A stretch of 64,000 bases of DNA from Limibacillus halophilus (GTDB taxonomy: Bacteria; Pseudomonadota; Alphaproteobacteria; Kiloniellales; CECT-8803). Positions 1 through 9,413 of the stretch are shown here, piece by piece. The DNA lies in NCBI RefSeq assembly GCF_014191775.1, contig NZ_JACHXA010000002.1, positions 248,001 to 312,000 on the forward strand. The letters are read 5' to 3'. The position numbers and the translations under genes were made by a program. How positions within the stretch are numbered: the first letter of the stretch is position 1; every line of letters starts with the position of its first letter. The notes under the pieces are model-generated. The model did no database searches, was not told where the DNA came from, and worked only from the letters and a program-made list of their open reading frames with translations.

Positions 1-52
1 TTTTGGCTTTGGCCGGCGATTCGACAACAACGACGTGTTTAGAAGCAGTCAT
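1..52 (-). CDS. topA: DNA topoisomerase I, N-terminal fragment (runs off the window)
   Basis: Only the first 17 codons are inside the window. They read MTASKHVVVVESPAKAK from an ATG at 52-50. The VVVVESPAKAK stretch is the start of the Toprim domain of bacterial type IA topoisomerases, which relax negative supercoils. The gene follows dprA on the same strand after a 72-bp gap, and dprA-topA is a common proteobacterial order. The identification rests on this short but very characteristic N-terminus and on the neighbour. Nothing can be said about the rest of the protein. Confidence 0.9.
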   Translation of the reverse strand, partial: MTASKHVVVVESPAKAK

Positions 53-124
53 TAAATTTCTTACGTCCTGGGATCCCCGAATTTCGACAGCGACAAAATA
101 GCCGCCATTCGGTGTTATCCGGCG

Positions 125-1246
125 CTAGGCAATCAGGCTGATGCGATTGCCGGGATGTCGTTCCAGACGTCCCGCCAATTCCAGCTCCAGTAGCACCGTG
201 GCAACAACCGACGGAGAGAATTGGCATTCGCGGAGCAGTTCGTCAACCGCCACCGGAGTAGGTGAAAGCAGGAGAAGGAGCTCGGAGCGGGCATTTTTGA
301 GCAAAGGCTCGTCGGGTTCTGACGGTATACCCGGCTGGAAATCGCCGCCGGTCGGCTCGGCCAAGGGTACGTCGGAAATCTTCGAAAGCACCACCAGAAT
401 ATCCTCGGCGTTCTCGGTGACAACGGCTCCTTGCTTCAGTAGAGCGTTAGCCCCTCTGGCCCTCGGATCCAGCGGAGACCCTGGCACTGCGAAAACTTCG
501 CGCCCTTGCTCAAGAGCAAAACGGGCGGTAATCAGTGAACCCGAACGGGGCGCCGCCTCGACGATTATAACGCCAAGAGAAAGTCCGGAAACTATACGGT
601 TTCGACGCGGAAAGTGCCGCGCCTGAGGTTCGGTGCCTAAAGGCTGCTCGGCCAGGACAACGCCGCTCTGACAAATATTTTCATAAAGTGGTCTGTTCTC
701 TTCCGGGTAGACGATATCGACCCCGCCAGCAACGACGGCAGCGGTCCCAATGGGCAAAGCCGCTTCATGGGCCGCGGTATCTATTCCACGCGCCATTCCC
801 GAAACAACCAGGTAGCCGGCTTCCGCCAAGCCCGCGCTCACGTCGCGGGCAAGCCTGCGGCCATTGATGGAGGCGTTGCGGGCGCCGACGACAGCAACCG
901 CTGGACGGGCAAGCAAATGTTGATGCCCAAGAAGGGAAAGAACAGGCGGCGCATCATCTATGGCAACCAAGGGTGCCGGGTAGTCCGGCTCGCAACTACA
1001 CAGTAGGCACCCTCCGAGTTTATCCAGCCTGTCGGCCTCTTTCGCGATCTCACCGCCGGTCGGAACTCGAATCGGCTTGCGACGACCGCCCCTGCGCGCC
1101 AGTTCAGGCAAGCGCTCCAACGCACGGTTTGCACTGCCGAATTTCTGCAAGAGTTGCTTAAAGGTGACCGGTCCGACATTCTCGCTGCGAATCAAACGCA
1201 ACCATTCGAGGCGTTCTTGCTGGCTCAGGCTGCGGCGTCCTGTCAT
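125..1246 (-). CDS. dprA: DNA processing protein DprA (Smf)
   Basis: A 373-residue DprA/Smf protein, which binds incoming single-stranded DNA and loads RecA during natural transformation. An N-terminal helix-hairpin-helix-like segment is followed by the Rossmann-type core, with VVGARNASINGRRLA, VVSGMARGIDTAAH, FPRRNRI and a late GSLITA motif. A C-terminal winged-helix-like region ends the protein, as in the longer members of the family. I place the start at the ATG at 1246 (MTGRRSLS). The frame is open upstream to a TTG at 1282, but homologues begin near the ATG. It lies between plsY and topA on one strand. Presence of dprA alone does not prove competence. Confidence 0.93.
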   Translation of the reverse strand: MTGRRSLSQQERLEWLRLIRSENVGPVTFKQLLQKFGSANRALERLPELARRGGRRKPIRVPTGGEIAKEADRLDKLGGCLLCSCEPDYPAPLVAIDDAPPVLSLLGHQHLLARPAVAVVGARNASINGRRLARDVSAGLAEAGYLVVSGMARGIDTAAHEAALPIGTAAVVAGGVDIVYPEENRPLYENICQSGVVLAEQPLGTEPQARHFPRRNRIVSGLSLGVIIVEAAPRSGSLITARFALEQGREVFAVPGSPLDPRARGANALLKQGAVVTENAEDILVVLSKISDVPLAEPTGGDFQPGIPSEPDEPLLKNARSELLLLLSPTPVAVDELLRECQFSPSVVATVLLELELAGRLERHPGNRISLIA

Positions 1247-1308
1247 GACCAGAAGCTTTGCCCGGCAAGAAAATACAGTCAACCTTTAAGAGTATTGATA
1301 AGGCTTCT

Positions 1309-1926
1309 TTACTTCTTTGAGCCGATACGCGGCTCTTCACCACGCAACAGCCTTCGAATGTTCTCGTGATGACGCAAAAATGCGAGAACCGCCAGTGCGG
1401 CGGCAAACTCCATACGCTGCAAATCACCAGTTACAAACCACATCGCGATAGGGCTGGCTGCCATTCCAAGCAGTGCGGACAGCGAGGAAATCCGGAAAAG
1501 CGCTGCGGTGGCCAACCACACGGCTGCGAAAATCAGACCTACTGGCCAGGAAACGACAAACAGCGTTCCCAGGGTCGTGGCAACCCCTTTGCCCCCCTTG
1601 AACCGCAGCCAAACGGGAAAGTTGTGCCCCAGAACGGCAAAGAATCCGGCCACCAGCATTGTATCGGGACCCCAACCGGCGGCAATCAAAGCAGCCACAC
1701 CCCCCTTGCCGCCATCCAGCAGCAGCGTAAGAAAGGCTAAATCCTTTCGGCCCGTCCGCAAGACATTGGTAGCCCCGATGTTTCCTGAACCGATCTTACG
1801 CAGATCACCCGCCCCAAACAGCCTTGTAAGCAACACACCGAAGGGAATGGAACCCAGCAGATAACCGCCCAGGGCCGCGGAAAAGAGGTACGGCCAGGCG
1901 AACTCCCATGAAATTGGATCGGGCAT
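1309..1926 (-). CDS. plsY: Glycerol-3-phosphate acyltransferase PlsY
   Basis: A 205-residue integral membrane acyltransferase that moves an acyl group from acyl-phosphate to glycerol-3-phosphate, the first step of phospholipid synthesis. The three family motifs are visible: GSIPFG near residue 25, GSGNIGATNVLRTG near residues 47-60 and the glycine-rich FKGGKGVAT near residue 110. About five hydrophobic segments span the protein and the C-terminus is basic. It starts directly after the stop of the dihydroorotase-like gene, so the pyrB-pyrC'-plsY genes are probably one transcript. Confidence 0.95.
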   Translation of the reverse strand: MPDPISWEFAWPYLFSAALGGYLLGSIPFGVLLTRLFGAGDLRKIGSGNIGATNVLRTGRKDLAFLTLLLDGGKGGVAALIAAGWGPDTMLVAGFFAVLGHNFPVWLRFKGGKGVATTLGTLFVVSWPVGLIFAAVWLATAALFRISSLSALLGMAASPIAMWFVTGDLQRMEFAAALAVLAFLRHHENIRRLLRGEEPRIGSKK

Positions 1927-3234
1927 CTATTCGGCCTGAAAAATGACCCGGCCATCGACGATGGTGCGCAGCACGCGCCCCTGGACCGGGTGGTTGTCGA
2001 AGGGTGTGTTCTTTGACTTGCTGCGGAAGCGGCTCGAGTCGATCCGCCAGGACTCTTCCAGATCGAAGAGCAACAAATCAGCCGGCAACCCCGCTTTCAG
2101 ACGCCCCACCGGCAAACGCAGTATGTCGGCCGGACGATGAGTCAACTGCGCCAGGACACCCAACAGCGTGGCATCGCCGCGATGGACCGGTGCCAACGAC
2201 AAAGCCAACAAGGTCTCCAGCCCCACAATCCCCGCCTCCGCGGCGGCAAAGGGCAGCCGTTTGGAATCCTGATCCTGTGGACAATGGTCGCTGGCGATAG
2301 CGTCGATCGTGCCGTCGGCTACGGCCTCGGCGATGGCGGCCCGATCACTCTCGGCGCGCAAGGGTGGAGAGACCTTCGCAAAGGTTCTGTAGTCACCCAC
2401 CCCATGCTCGTTGAGTGTGAAGTAATGCGGGGCCGTATCACAGGTCACCGGCAGACCGCGCGCTTTGGCCCGACGGATAACCGCAACGGATTCCGCAGTC
2501 GAAACATGCGCCACGTGATAGCGGCTACCGGTCATCTCAACCAGACGCAGATCACGCTCGATCATCATGACTTCGGCCAGTGGATGCTGCCCGGAAAGGC
2601 CCAAACGCGTCGCCAGTTCTCCGCTGTTCATTTGACCGCTGGCTGACAGTGACGGCTCGGCCGGGTGCTGGATGATCAACTGATCAAACGCTTTCGCATA
2701 GGCCAAGGCGCGCCGCATCACCTGGGCATCGGCCACGGCCTTCGTGCCATCGGTAAAACCCCTGGCGCCATACTCGTCCAAAAGACCGATCTCGGTGATC
2801 TCTCGGCCCTCCAGGCGGCGCGTCAGCGCCGCATAAGTAAAGACCTTGACCAGCTTTTCCTCGCGGGCGCGCCGTGCAACGAACTCAATCCCCGATACAT
2901 CGTCCATTACTGGCTCGGTGTTCGGTAGCACGACCAACGACGTCACGCCACCCGCCGCCGCCGCCAAACCGGCCGTATGGATTGTTTCCTTGTGTTCCTC
3001 TCCCGGTTCGCCCAACTGCACACGCATGTCGACCAAACCCGGCGCCAAGCAATGTCCCTTGCAGTCGAAAACCTCAATTCCCTCGGGCAGCCCGTCATTG
3101 AACAACTGTGGTCCAAAATCCTGAATGACACCCTGATCAATCAAGATCGCACCCGTTTGATCAAGACCGCTGGCGGGGTCGAGCAAGCGCGCATTGATCA
3201 AGGCCTTGCGGCCATTATCCCGCGCGCCGGTCAT
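1927..3234 (-). CDS. Dihydroorotase-like protein, probably non-catalytic (PyrC' / PyrX type)
   Basis: A 435-residue amidohydrolase-fold protein of the class I dihydroorotase family. The pyrB stop and this start share ATGA. The key metal motif DxHxH is changed: the sequence reads D69-M-R71-V-Q73, so both ligand histidines are gone. The usual TDDG is TDGT, so one acidic residue is lost there too. Later histidines in QHPAE, AHVST and SDHCP remain. In Pseudomonas, an inactive dihydroorotase homologue next to pyrB is a structural partner of aspartate transcarbamoylase. The same role is inferred here, with an active PyrC expected elsewhere in the genome. Automatic annotation would call this pyrC. 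Confidence 0.85.
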   Translation of the reverse strand: MTGARDNGRKALINARLLDPASGLDQTGAILIDQGVIQDFGPQLFNDGLPEGIEVFDCKGHCLAPGLVDMRVQLGEPGEEHKETIHTAGLAAAAGGVTSLVVLPNTEPVMDDVSGIEFVARRAREEKLVKVFTYAALTRRLEGREITEIGLLDEYGARGFTDGTKAVADAQVMRRALAYAKAFDQLIIQHPAEPSLSASGQMNSGELATRLGLSGQHPLAEVMMIERDLRLVEMTGSRYHVAHVSTAESVAVIRRAKARGLPVTCDTAPHYFTLNEHGVGDYRTFAKVSPPLRAESDRAAIAEAVADGTIDAIASDHCPQDQDSKRLPFAAAEAGIVGLETLLALSLAPVHRGDATLLGVLAQLTHRPADILRLPVGRLKAGLPADLLLFDLEESWRIDSSRFRSKSKNTPFDNHPVQGRVLRTIVDGRVIFQAE

Positions 3235-4220
3235 GTTCCAACCCCCGCTTCCGTCTCCGCATCGCGGCGCAGCACGCGGGTCAAAACATCCAGACAGGCC
3301 ATGCGAACGGCGACACCCATCTCAACCTGATCCCGGATCAATGAGCGGTCGAGATCGTCGGCCAGTTCGCTATCGATCTCCACACCGCGGTTCATGGGTC
3401 CCGGGTGCATCACCAGAGCGTCGGGTTTAGCGAGGCTTAGTTTCTCCTGGTCCAGTCCGTAGAAGCGAAAATACTCACGGATCGACGGGACATAGTTGCC
3501 CTGCATGCGTTCTGTCTGCAGCCGCAGCATCATGACGATATCCACACCTTGCAGGCCCGCCCGCATGTCCGTGAATGCCTCGACCCCCAGACGTTCAACC
3601 GAGGACGGCATCAGTGTCGGCGGCGCGATAAGGCGCACGTGGGCTCCCATCACGGTCAGGAGATGTATGTTCGAGCGCGCCACCCTGCTGTGCAGAATGT
3701 CGCCGCAAATCGCGACTGTGAGACCTTCCAAGCGCCCTACCCGGCGACGGATCGTCAGAGCGTCAAGCAAGGCCTGGGTTGGATGCTCATGGGAGCCATC
3801 ACCGCCGTTGATGACCGCGCAGTTCACTTTCTCCGAGAGCAGTTGAACCGCCCCCGAATCGGGATGGCGCACCACCAGCACATCAGGGCGCATGGCATTG
3901 AGCGTCATGGCCGTGTCGATCAGCGTTTCCCCCTTCTTGATCGAAGAGGTTGAGACCGACATGTTGATGACATCCGCGCCCAAGCGTTTTGCCGCCAGTT
4001 CGAAGGACGTTCGGGTTCTGGTGGAAGATTCAAAAAAAAGATTGATTACGGTACGGCCGGATAGCAAGTCGAGCTTCTTGCCCGGCAGGCGATTCTGCAC
4101 GACGTAACGGTCCGCCAGATCCAAAAGAAACGAGATTTCATCCGAGGTCCGCTCGGCAATACCGAGGAGGTGACGCTGCGGATAGCGCGAGAAATCGAGA
4201 GAGTTGGCTTCTTCGCTCAT
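3231..4220 (-). CDS. pyrB: Aspartate carbamoyltransferase catalytic subunit
   Basis: A 329-residue enzyme condensing carbamoyl phosphate and aspartate in pyrimidine synthesis. The carbamoyl-phosphate loop [13 protein letters not shown] is at about residues 62-74, HPTQALLD is near residues 145-152 and [11 protein letters not shown] lies near residue 290, all as in the family. Length is normal. It is first of the genes pyrB-pyrC'-plsY-dprA-topA on the minus strand. About 165 bp separate it from the exported EF-hand gene upstream, which leaves room for a promoter. I see no PyrR-type attenuator there. Confidence 0.97.
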   Translation of the reverse strand: MSEEANSLDFSRYPQRHLLGIAERTSDEISFLLDLADRYVVQNRLPGKKLDLLSGRTVINLFFESSTRTRTSFELAAKRLGADVINMSVSTSSIKKGETLIDTAMTLNAMRPDVLVVRHPDSGAVQLLSEKVNCAVINGGDGSHEHPTQALLDALTIRRRVGRLEGLTVAICGDILHSRVARSNIHLLTVMGAHVRLIAPPTLMPSSVERLGVEAFTDMRAGLQGVDIVMMLRLQTERMQGNYVPSIREYFRFYGLDQEKLSLAKPDALVMHPGPMNRGVEIDSELADDLDRSLIRDQVEMGVAVRMACLDVLTRVLRRDAETEAGVGT

Positions 4221-4386
4221 ACTGAGGGGTGGTTATCTCACCCCCGGGCGAGTCGTGCAAGCGACTCAAGCAACAATTTCGCCCGGTTCGTGTGTGCACC
4301 GCTTGCAATGGATTACACAGAGCCGCGTTAACGGCGGCGCGATTGGGTTCTCCAAAACACGCCGCCGCACAAAACCTTAACCTCGG

Positions 4387-5055
4387 CTACTCGGCGGGCA
4401 TTTCCATCCCTTCGCCCTTGTACATGAAGCCCATGTGCTGGCGCGCCTGCTGCAGACCACCCTCCTGCCAGCTGACTGACCCATCGCCGTTGGCATCCTT
4501 GCCGTCAACAGCTTGAACCAGAAGCGCCTGCACGGCCTCCGCTGCGGCCTTCGCATCCGCAGCGCTGCTAGCTGCAAGACCCTTCTCCACTTCAGCCTCG
4601 GCGGCCTTGGCTGCCGCAACGGCGTTATTCAGAGCCGTGGTTACATGTTCCGAATGGACCTTCACGTTATCGGAAGCATCTCCGCTTCCCCCGGCAAAGC
4701 CCGTATGTTTACTGGCGCCCTCAGCCGCATTGATGAGGCCATAGCCCAGTCCTGGACCGGACTTCTCCATCGCCGGATCCAAGGCATGGAGGACATGGCG
4801 CAGATGCACTTGCAATGACGCCAGATCGTCCGGTGTTTTCAATGCAAGGCCGACATGCTTTTGCGCCACGTCCGCCTCGCCAAAGGCAGTTGGCAATAGT
4901 CCTTTACCCTCAGGTGTATCCTTCCAGGCTTCCATAACATGGCCCATGTGCGCATGAGCGGCGCTTCCCGCAGCCGCCACCGGCTTTGCAACGCCAATGG
5001 TTAAACCCACGCCCAAGGCCGCCAGAACGGCCAGTAACGATCGCCTCCTGATCAT
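4387..5055 (-). CDS. Exported His-rich protein with one C-terminal EF-hand
   Basis: A 222-residue protein from the ATG at 5055, which lies 5 nt after a GGGAGG Shine-Dalgarno sequence. The frame is open further upstream. An N-terminal RRRSLLAVLAALG segment followed by a hydrophobic stretch and AAAG looks like a Sec or Tat signal peptide. The mature part is mostly helical and rich in histidine, with spaced pairs such as HMGH, HLRHVLH and HSEH. An Ala/Glu-rich helix follows. Near the end, DANGDGSVSWQE is a canonical 12-residue EF-hand loop with acidic or polar residues at positions 1, 3, 5, 7, 9 and 12. I recognise no named family. Calcium binding at the EF-hand and metal binding by the histidines are inferences. 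It sits 95 bp downstream of the CoA-transferase gene. Confidence 0.75.
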   Translation of the reverse strand: MIRRRSLLAVLAALGVGLTIGVAKPVAAAGSAAHAHMGHVMEAWKDTPEGKGLLPTAFGEADVAQKHVGLALKTPDDLASLQVHLRHVLHALDPAMEKSGPGLGYGLINAAEGASKHTGFAGGSGDASDNVKVHSEHVTTALNNAVAAAKAAEAEVEKGLAASSAADAKAAAEAVQALLVQAVDGKDANGDGSVSWQEGGLQQARQHMGFMYKGEGMEMPAE

Positions 5056-5150
5056 CATTACCTCCCAGTTGCAAAAGCTCCCACAGAATGACTTGGCGGT
5101 ATGGTGACCCGATTTCCAGCATAAGGCCAATCACACTCTGGATAGCGCCG

Positions 5151-6362
5151 TTAGATCGCACCCTTTTCCCGCAACGCAGCGATCGCCGTTTCGTCAAGGC
5201 CGAGGATATCGGTCAGGACTTTATCCGTATCCGCGCCCACGGACGGTGCGGCATTCCGGTAAGTAACTTCGGTTTCCGAGAACTTGATCGGGTTGCCGAT
5301 CATCTCAATGCTTCCCTTCGCGGCTGCTTCATAGGGCATCGAAAGGCGCATGCCGCGCTCCAGCACCTGAGGATCGGCGAACACACGGTCCAGTGTGTTG
5401 ACCGGACCGCAAGGCACGCCGAGTGCCGCCAGACCCTGGACCCAGTGATCCAGGGGCTTGGTGACGGTAATCTCGAAAAGGCGGTCGTAGAGGCTCCGGC
5501 GATTGAGCACACGATCGCTATTGGTGAGATAGCGAGGATCATCAGGCAGTTCAGGGCAGCCCGCGTACTCGCAGAATTTGCGGAACTGGCCGTCATTTCC
5601 GACCGCCAGGATAAAGTGCCCGTCACTGCTGGGCATAACCCGGTAGGGTACGATGTTGGGATGTTCGCTACCTTGCCGCACCGGCTCCCTGCCCGAGGTC
5701 AGATAGTTCAGACCTTCATAGGTCAGCCAGGCAACTTGCGTGTCCAGAAGCGCCAGATCGATGTATTGCCCCCGACCCGTGCGGGTACGGTGAAAGAGCG
5801 CCGCCAGAACCGCGCTGACAGCATACATGCCGCACATGATATCGGCGATGCCGATCCCAACCTTCATGGGATCGCCGTCGGGTTCGCCCGTCAGGCTCAT
5901 GATCCCGCCCATACCCTGCGCCAGATAATCATATCCCGCTCTGGGCGCATAGGGGCCGGTCTGCCCAAATCCCGTGATGGAGCAGTAGATCAATCCCTCG
6001 TTCAGCGCGCGCAGCGACGGATAATCGAGCCCGTACTTAGCCAGTCCTCCGACCTTGAAGTTCTCGACCAGAATATCGCAATGCGAAGCCAGGTCGCGGA
6101 GCAGCTGCTGCCCTTCGGCGGTGCTGATGTCGACCGTCACAGAGCGCTTGTTGCGATTGGCCGAATGAAAGTAAGCGGCAGTCTTCACACCGTCCTTGGT
6201 TTCCACGAAGGGCGGCCCCCACCGTCTTGTATCGTCGCCTTCACCCGGGCGTTCGATCTTGATTACCTCGCCGCCCAGATCGCCCAGCAGCTGGGTTGCC
6301 GTGGGCCCCGCAAGAATACGGGTCAAGTCGAGGATTTTTAGCCCGTCGAGGGGTGCCGTCAT
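5151..6362 (-). CDS. Class III CoA-transferase (CaiB/BaiF family)
   Basis: A 403-residue family III CoA-transferase, which moves CoA between carboxylic acids. The N-terminus LDGLKILDLTRILAGP, the early LGGEVIKIERPG segment and the GQYIDLALLDTQ region, which holds the probable catalytic aspartate, are all typical. GNDGQFRKFCEYAG in the middle is also a family hallmark. A GGAGAG ribosome binding site precedes the ATG by 7 nt. Substrates cannot be read from the sequence. Relatives include formyl-CoA, carnitine and dicarboxylate-CoA transferases. It probably shares a transcript with the EF-hand gene downstream. Confidence 0.9.
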   Translation of the reverse strand: MTAPLDGLKILDLTRILAGPTATQLLGDLGGEVIKIERPGEGDDTRRWGPPFVETKDGVKTAAYFHSANRNKRSVTVDISTAEGQQLLRDLASHCDILVENFKVGGLAKYGLDYPSLRALNEGLIYCSITGFGQTGPYAPRAGYDYLAQGMGGIMSLTGEPDGDPMKVGIGIADIMCGMYAVSAVLAALFHRTRTGRGQYIDLALLDTQVAWLTYEGLNYLTSGREPVRQGSEHPNIVPYRVMPSSDGHFILAVGNDGQFRKFCEYAGCPELPDDPRYLTNSDRVLNRRSLYDRLFEITVTKPLDHWVQGLAALGVPCGPVNTLDRVFADPQVLERGMRLSMPYEAAAKGSIEMIGNPIKFSETEVTYRNAAPSVGADTDKVLTDILGLDETAIAALREKGAI

Positions 6363-6440
6363 CGTTGTCTCTCCGTCGCTTTCCGATCTGCCTTCAAGAT
6401 ATCGCCCCTATGGAGGTCTACGGTCCGATTTTCTATTCCT

Positions 6441-7364
6441 TCACAGTAAAACCGCCAGGACCAGGGGTATGGTAGCTATCGAAAGGGCGGTCTGCGCCGT
6501 GATACTCGTCGCCATAAAGTTATGATCGCCGCCCAAATGCCGGGTCATGATATAGGAGGAGATCGCCGTCGGCTGTGCGTTGAATAGGACCGCCACCGCC
6601 AAGGCCGTCCCTTCGACGCCCAGAAACCAGCACCCTGCCGCCGTAAACCCCGGTAGCAGCAACAGCTTTAAACCGGACGTCAGCGCAATCTGCGGACCGC
6701 TCACCCTCAAGGTGGAGAAGTCCAGCGTCGCGCCGACCGAAAGCAAACCCAACGCCAAAGCTGCGCGGCCCAGAATGTCCAACATCGGACCAATCACCGG
6801 CGGCAACCCAATACCGCTGACATTGAGCAGAAGCCCAAGGACACAGGCAACGATCAGCGGATTACTGGCCAGCGTCTTGATAAAGGACGGCTCAATCCCT
6901 GTATCGCGCTCACCAAAGCGGACCAAGACGGCGACGGAGATGAGGTTTGCCAGCGGAACGATGGCGATCACACCCACGGCCGCCAGTTCCAGCCCCTCCT
7001 CACCATAAAGCCCGAAAGCCAGGGCCAACGCGAGATAGGTATTGTATCGCACCGCTGCCTGAACGAATGCCGCGAAACGAGGACCAGGCAAGGCTAACGC
7101 TGTCCGCAGACCAAAGCACAGCAGCACCATCGTTAGAATAGCGCCATCGATTGAGAGGATCAGCGGCAGCACCTTGCCAAGTTCCAGATCGGCCCTGGCC
7201 AGGGTTGCCACCAGTAAGCAAGGGAAGAAAACGTAGTAGATCAGCTTTTCCGCCGTTGCCCAAAAATCAGCGCTGAACAGCCCGCTCCGACGCAGGAACA
7301 GACCAAAAAAGATCAGCAGGAAAACTGGCAGGGCGGCAAGCATCACGGTCAGCATGGCCGTCAT
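6441..7364 (-). CDS. AEC-family (auxin efflux carrier-like) permease
   Basis: A 307-residue membrane protein with about ten hydrophobic segments in two halves, the layout of AEC family transporters. These carriers export or exchange small organic acids such as malate and malonate. Family features include an early FLLIFFGLFLRRSGL segment, the central NPLIVACVLGLLLN and a late FNAQPTAISSYIMTRHLGGD motif. It lies 78 bp upstream of the CoA-transferase gene on the same strand, so a shared role in organic acid metabolism is possible but unproven. It is divergent from the permease pair at 7518. Confidence 0.88.
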   Translation of the reverse strand: MTAMLTVMLAALPVFLLIFFGLFLRRSGLFSADFWATAEKLIYYVFFPCLLVATLARADLELGKVLPLILSIDGAILTMVLLCFGLRTALALPGPRFAAFVQAAVRYNTYLALALAFGLYGEEGLELAAVGVIAIVPLANLISVAVLVRFGERDTGIEPSFIKTLASNPLIVACVLGLLLNVSGIGLPPVIGPMLDILGRAALALGLLSVGATLDFSTLRVSGPQIALTSGLKLLLLPGFTAAGCWFLGVEGTALAVAVLFNAQPTAISSYIMTRHLGGDHNFMATSITAQTALSIATIPLVLAVLL

Positions 7365-7517
7365 GGTGCACCGGACCGGCAGGAGGTCAAGAGATCAAAA
7401 CCGCAACGACGCGCCCCAGGCTGGCAAGAGGTCGGGTTAATCCGTTAGGCTGATGGATATCGCCTACTGAATTCACAAGGCCCGAAGTTACGACAAACCG
7501 ACAGGAAACGCCTGGGT

Positions 7518-8468
7518 ATGACCACCTTTCTGATCAGACGTATGGGCGAGATCCTGGTCGTGCTGCTGATCATGTCCTTCGTCATCTACAGCCTGATCGG
7601 CCTGATGCCCGGCGACCCCATCGATCTGATGATCAGCGCCGATCCCAACCTGACCTCAGCGGACGCGGCCCGTCTGCGCAATCTCTATGGCCTCGATCAG
7701 CCCCTTGCCAGCCGCTATCTGGCTTGGCTGGGGAATGCGGTCCAGGGCGATTTTGGTTTCTCACGCCTCTTCGCAGCGCCGGCGCTTGAGGTCCTCCTGC
7801 CGCGTCTTGGCAACACGGTCCTGCTGATGGGGCTTTCCTTCGTTCTGACACTGGCCATCGCCATTCCCCTCGGCATGCTGGCGGCGGCGCGCCCGCACAG
7901 CCTTTTCGATCAGGGAGTCAACCTTTTGGCCTTTGCCGGCATTTCGGTACCACCCTTCTGGCTTGCCATCCTTCTGATGCTGCTCTTTGCGGTGACCCTG
8001 GACTGGTTGCCCGCCAGCGGCATGGGCGAGACCGGGGACCCCTGGTGGCAGCGCGCCCGCTATTTGATCCTTCCGACACTGGCACTCACCCTGGCCAGTG
8101 TCGGTACATTCCTGCGCTTCACGCGGGCAGCCATGATCGAGGCGCTGCGCCAGGACTATATCCGCACCGCCCGCGCCAAGGGACTATCCGAATGGCAACT
8201 GCTGGCGGGGCACGCGTTGCGCAATGCCATGATCCCTGTCGCCACGGTCGTGGCACTCTCCTTTGGCTCTCTCTTCTCAGGAGCGTTGATAACCGAGACT
8301 ATTTTCGGCTGGCTCGGCATGGGGAAAACGATCTTCGATTCCATCATGGGCAACGATTACAACCTGGCGCTGGTCGGCCTTCTTTTCGCGACCGCCGTGA
8401 CCTTGTTGGCGAACCTGCTGGCCGATCTCGCCTATGCCTGGCTCGACCCAAGGATCACCTACCGATGA
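7518..8468 (+). CDS. Dipeptide/oligopeptide-type ABC permease (DppB family)
   Basis: A 316-residue inner-membrane permease of the DppB/OppB type. It starts with MTTFLIRRMGEILVVLLIMSF and has the usual early LMPGDP segment and six transmembrane stretches. The ABC contact loop (EAA motif) is in LRQDYIRTARAKGLSEWQLLAGHALRN, quoted here in part and located near residues 205-230. It overlaps the next permease gene by ATGA at 8465-8468. No binding protein or ATPase gene is adjacent on this strand. The ATPases of the 11.6-17.4 kb importer or of another locus may serve this pair. Confidence 0.92.
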   Translation: MTTFLIRRMGEILVVLLIMSFVIYSLIGLMPGDPIDLMISADPNLTSADAARLRNLYGLDQPLASRYLAWLGNAVQGDFGFSRLFAAPALEVLLPRLGNTVLLMGLSFVLTLAIAIPLGMLAAARPHSLFDQGVNLLAFAGISVPPFWLAILLMLLFAVTLDWLPASGMGETGDPWWQRARYLILPTLALTLASVGTFLRFTRAAMIEALRQDYIRTARAKGLSEWQLLAGHALRNAMIPVATVVALSFGSLFSGALITETIFGWLGMGKTIFDSIMGNDYNLALVGLLFATAVTLLANLLADLAYAWLDPRITYR

Positions 8469-9406
8469 GCGCCCCGCTCCTTGCAGCAGAAGCACGCGGC
8501 GCAGCGCAAGGGCTGTCCCAAGGCAACCTCTTGTTGCGGCGCTTCCTGGCGCACCGAATGGCGGTGGTCAGCCTTTTCCTTTTGATCGGTCTGGCGTCGG
8601 CTGCCCTTGCCGCACCACTCGTGGAAACCTGGATGGGTATCACCGCGGAGGATGTCGACCTCTTCAACCGCAGCGCCGGGCCTTCCGCCGCCCATCCGCT
8701 GGGCACGGATGAACTGGGTCGCGACCTGCTGCTGCGCTTGCTCTATGGCGGCCGGGTATCGCTCGGCGTCGGCGTGGCCGCAGCCCTGGGTGCGATGATC
8801 CTGGGAAGCCTCATCGGCCTCCTGGCAGGCTTTTACGGCGGCTGGGTCGACGGCGTTCTGATGCGCTTCACCGACGGCGTGATTGCCTTGCCGATCCTGC
8901 CGCTACTGATCGTCCTGGCCGCTCTCGACCCCTCGAAACTAGGGCTGCCCGACGCCTGGTTGAACAGCGAGTCGGCCAGCTTCTACCGCATTGTAATCCT
9001 GATCGTGCTGGTAGGCTGGACCACGGTTGCGAGATTGGTGCGCGGCGCCACGCTGTCGCTGCGCACCCGCGAGTTCGTCCTGGCCGCCAGCGCCCTGGGA
9101 GCGAGCGGTCCGCGCATCATGCTGCGTCACATTCTGCCGAACAGTTTTTCGCCGATCCTGGTCGCCACCACCCTGTCGGTCGGAAATATCATTCTGCTCG
9201 AAAGCGTCCTCAGCTTCCTGGGGCTGGGCATCCAGCCGCCAACTCCCTCGTGGGGCAACATGCTGACCAATGCACAGGACCTGATCTACAGCGCGCCCTG
9301 GCTGGCGATCTGGCCCGGACTCCTGATCTTCGTCACCGTGATTGCCTTCAACTTCCTGGGCGACGGTCTCCAGGACGCCCTGGACCCGCGAGCGCTCAAG
9401 AAATAG
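8465..9406 (+). CDS. Dipeptide/oligopeptide-type ABC permease (DppC family)
   Basis: A 313-residue DppC/OppC-type permease, translationally coupled to the preceding permease. The start is the ATG at 8465; the longer open frame upstream is only overlap. A first transmembrane segment follows a short cytoplasmic tail. Then come HPLGTDELGRDLLLRLLYGGRVSL in the periplasmic loop region (about residues 79-102), SLIGLLAGFYGG, and an EAA-type loop around VLAASALGASGPRIMLRHILPN. The terminal LGDGLQDALDPR is typical. It ends only 7 bp from the convergent M20 hydrolase gene. Confidence 0.92.
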   Translation: MSAPLLAAEARGAAQGLSQGNLLLRRFLAHRMAVVSLFLLIGLASAALAAPLVETWMGITAEDVDLFNRSAGPSAAHPLGTDELGRDLLLRLLYGGRVSLGVGVAAALGAMILGSLIGLLAGFYGGWVDGVLMRFTDGVIALPILPLLIVLAALDPSKLGLPDAWLNSESASFYRIVILIVLVGWTTVARLVRGATLSLRTREFVLAASALGASGPRIMLRHILPNSFSPILVATTLSVGNIILLESVLSFLGLGIQPPTPSWGNMLTNAQDLIYSAPWLAIWPGLLIFVTVIAFNFLGDGLQDALDPRALKK

Positions 9407-9413
9407 TCGAGCC

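Noticed and set aside
5088-6341. A 417-codon open frame on the plus strand opposite the CoA-transferase gene
   Set aside because: It is fully antisense to a well-supported enzyme gene, has no family motifs and is the usual open frame created by GC-rich codon use on the other strand.
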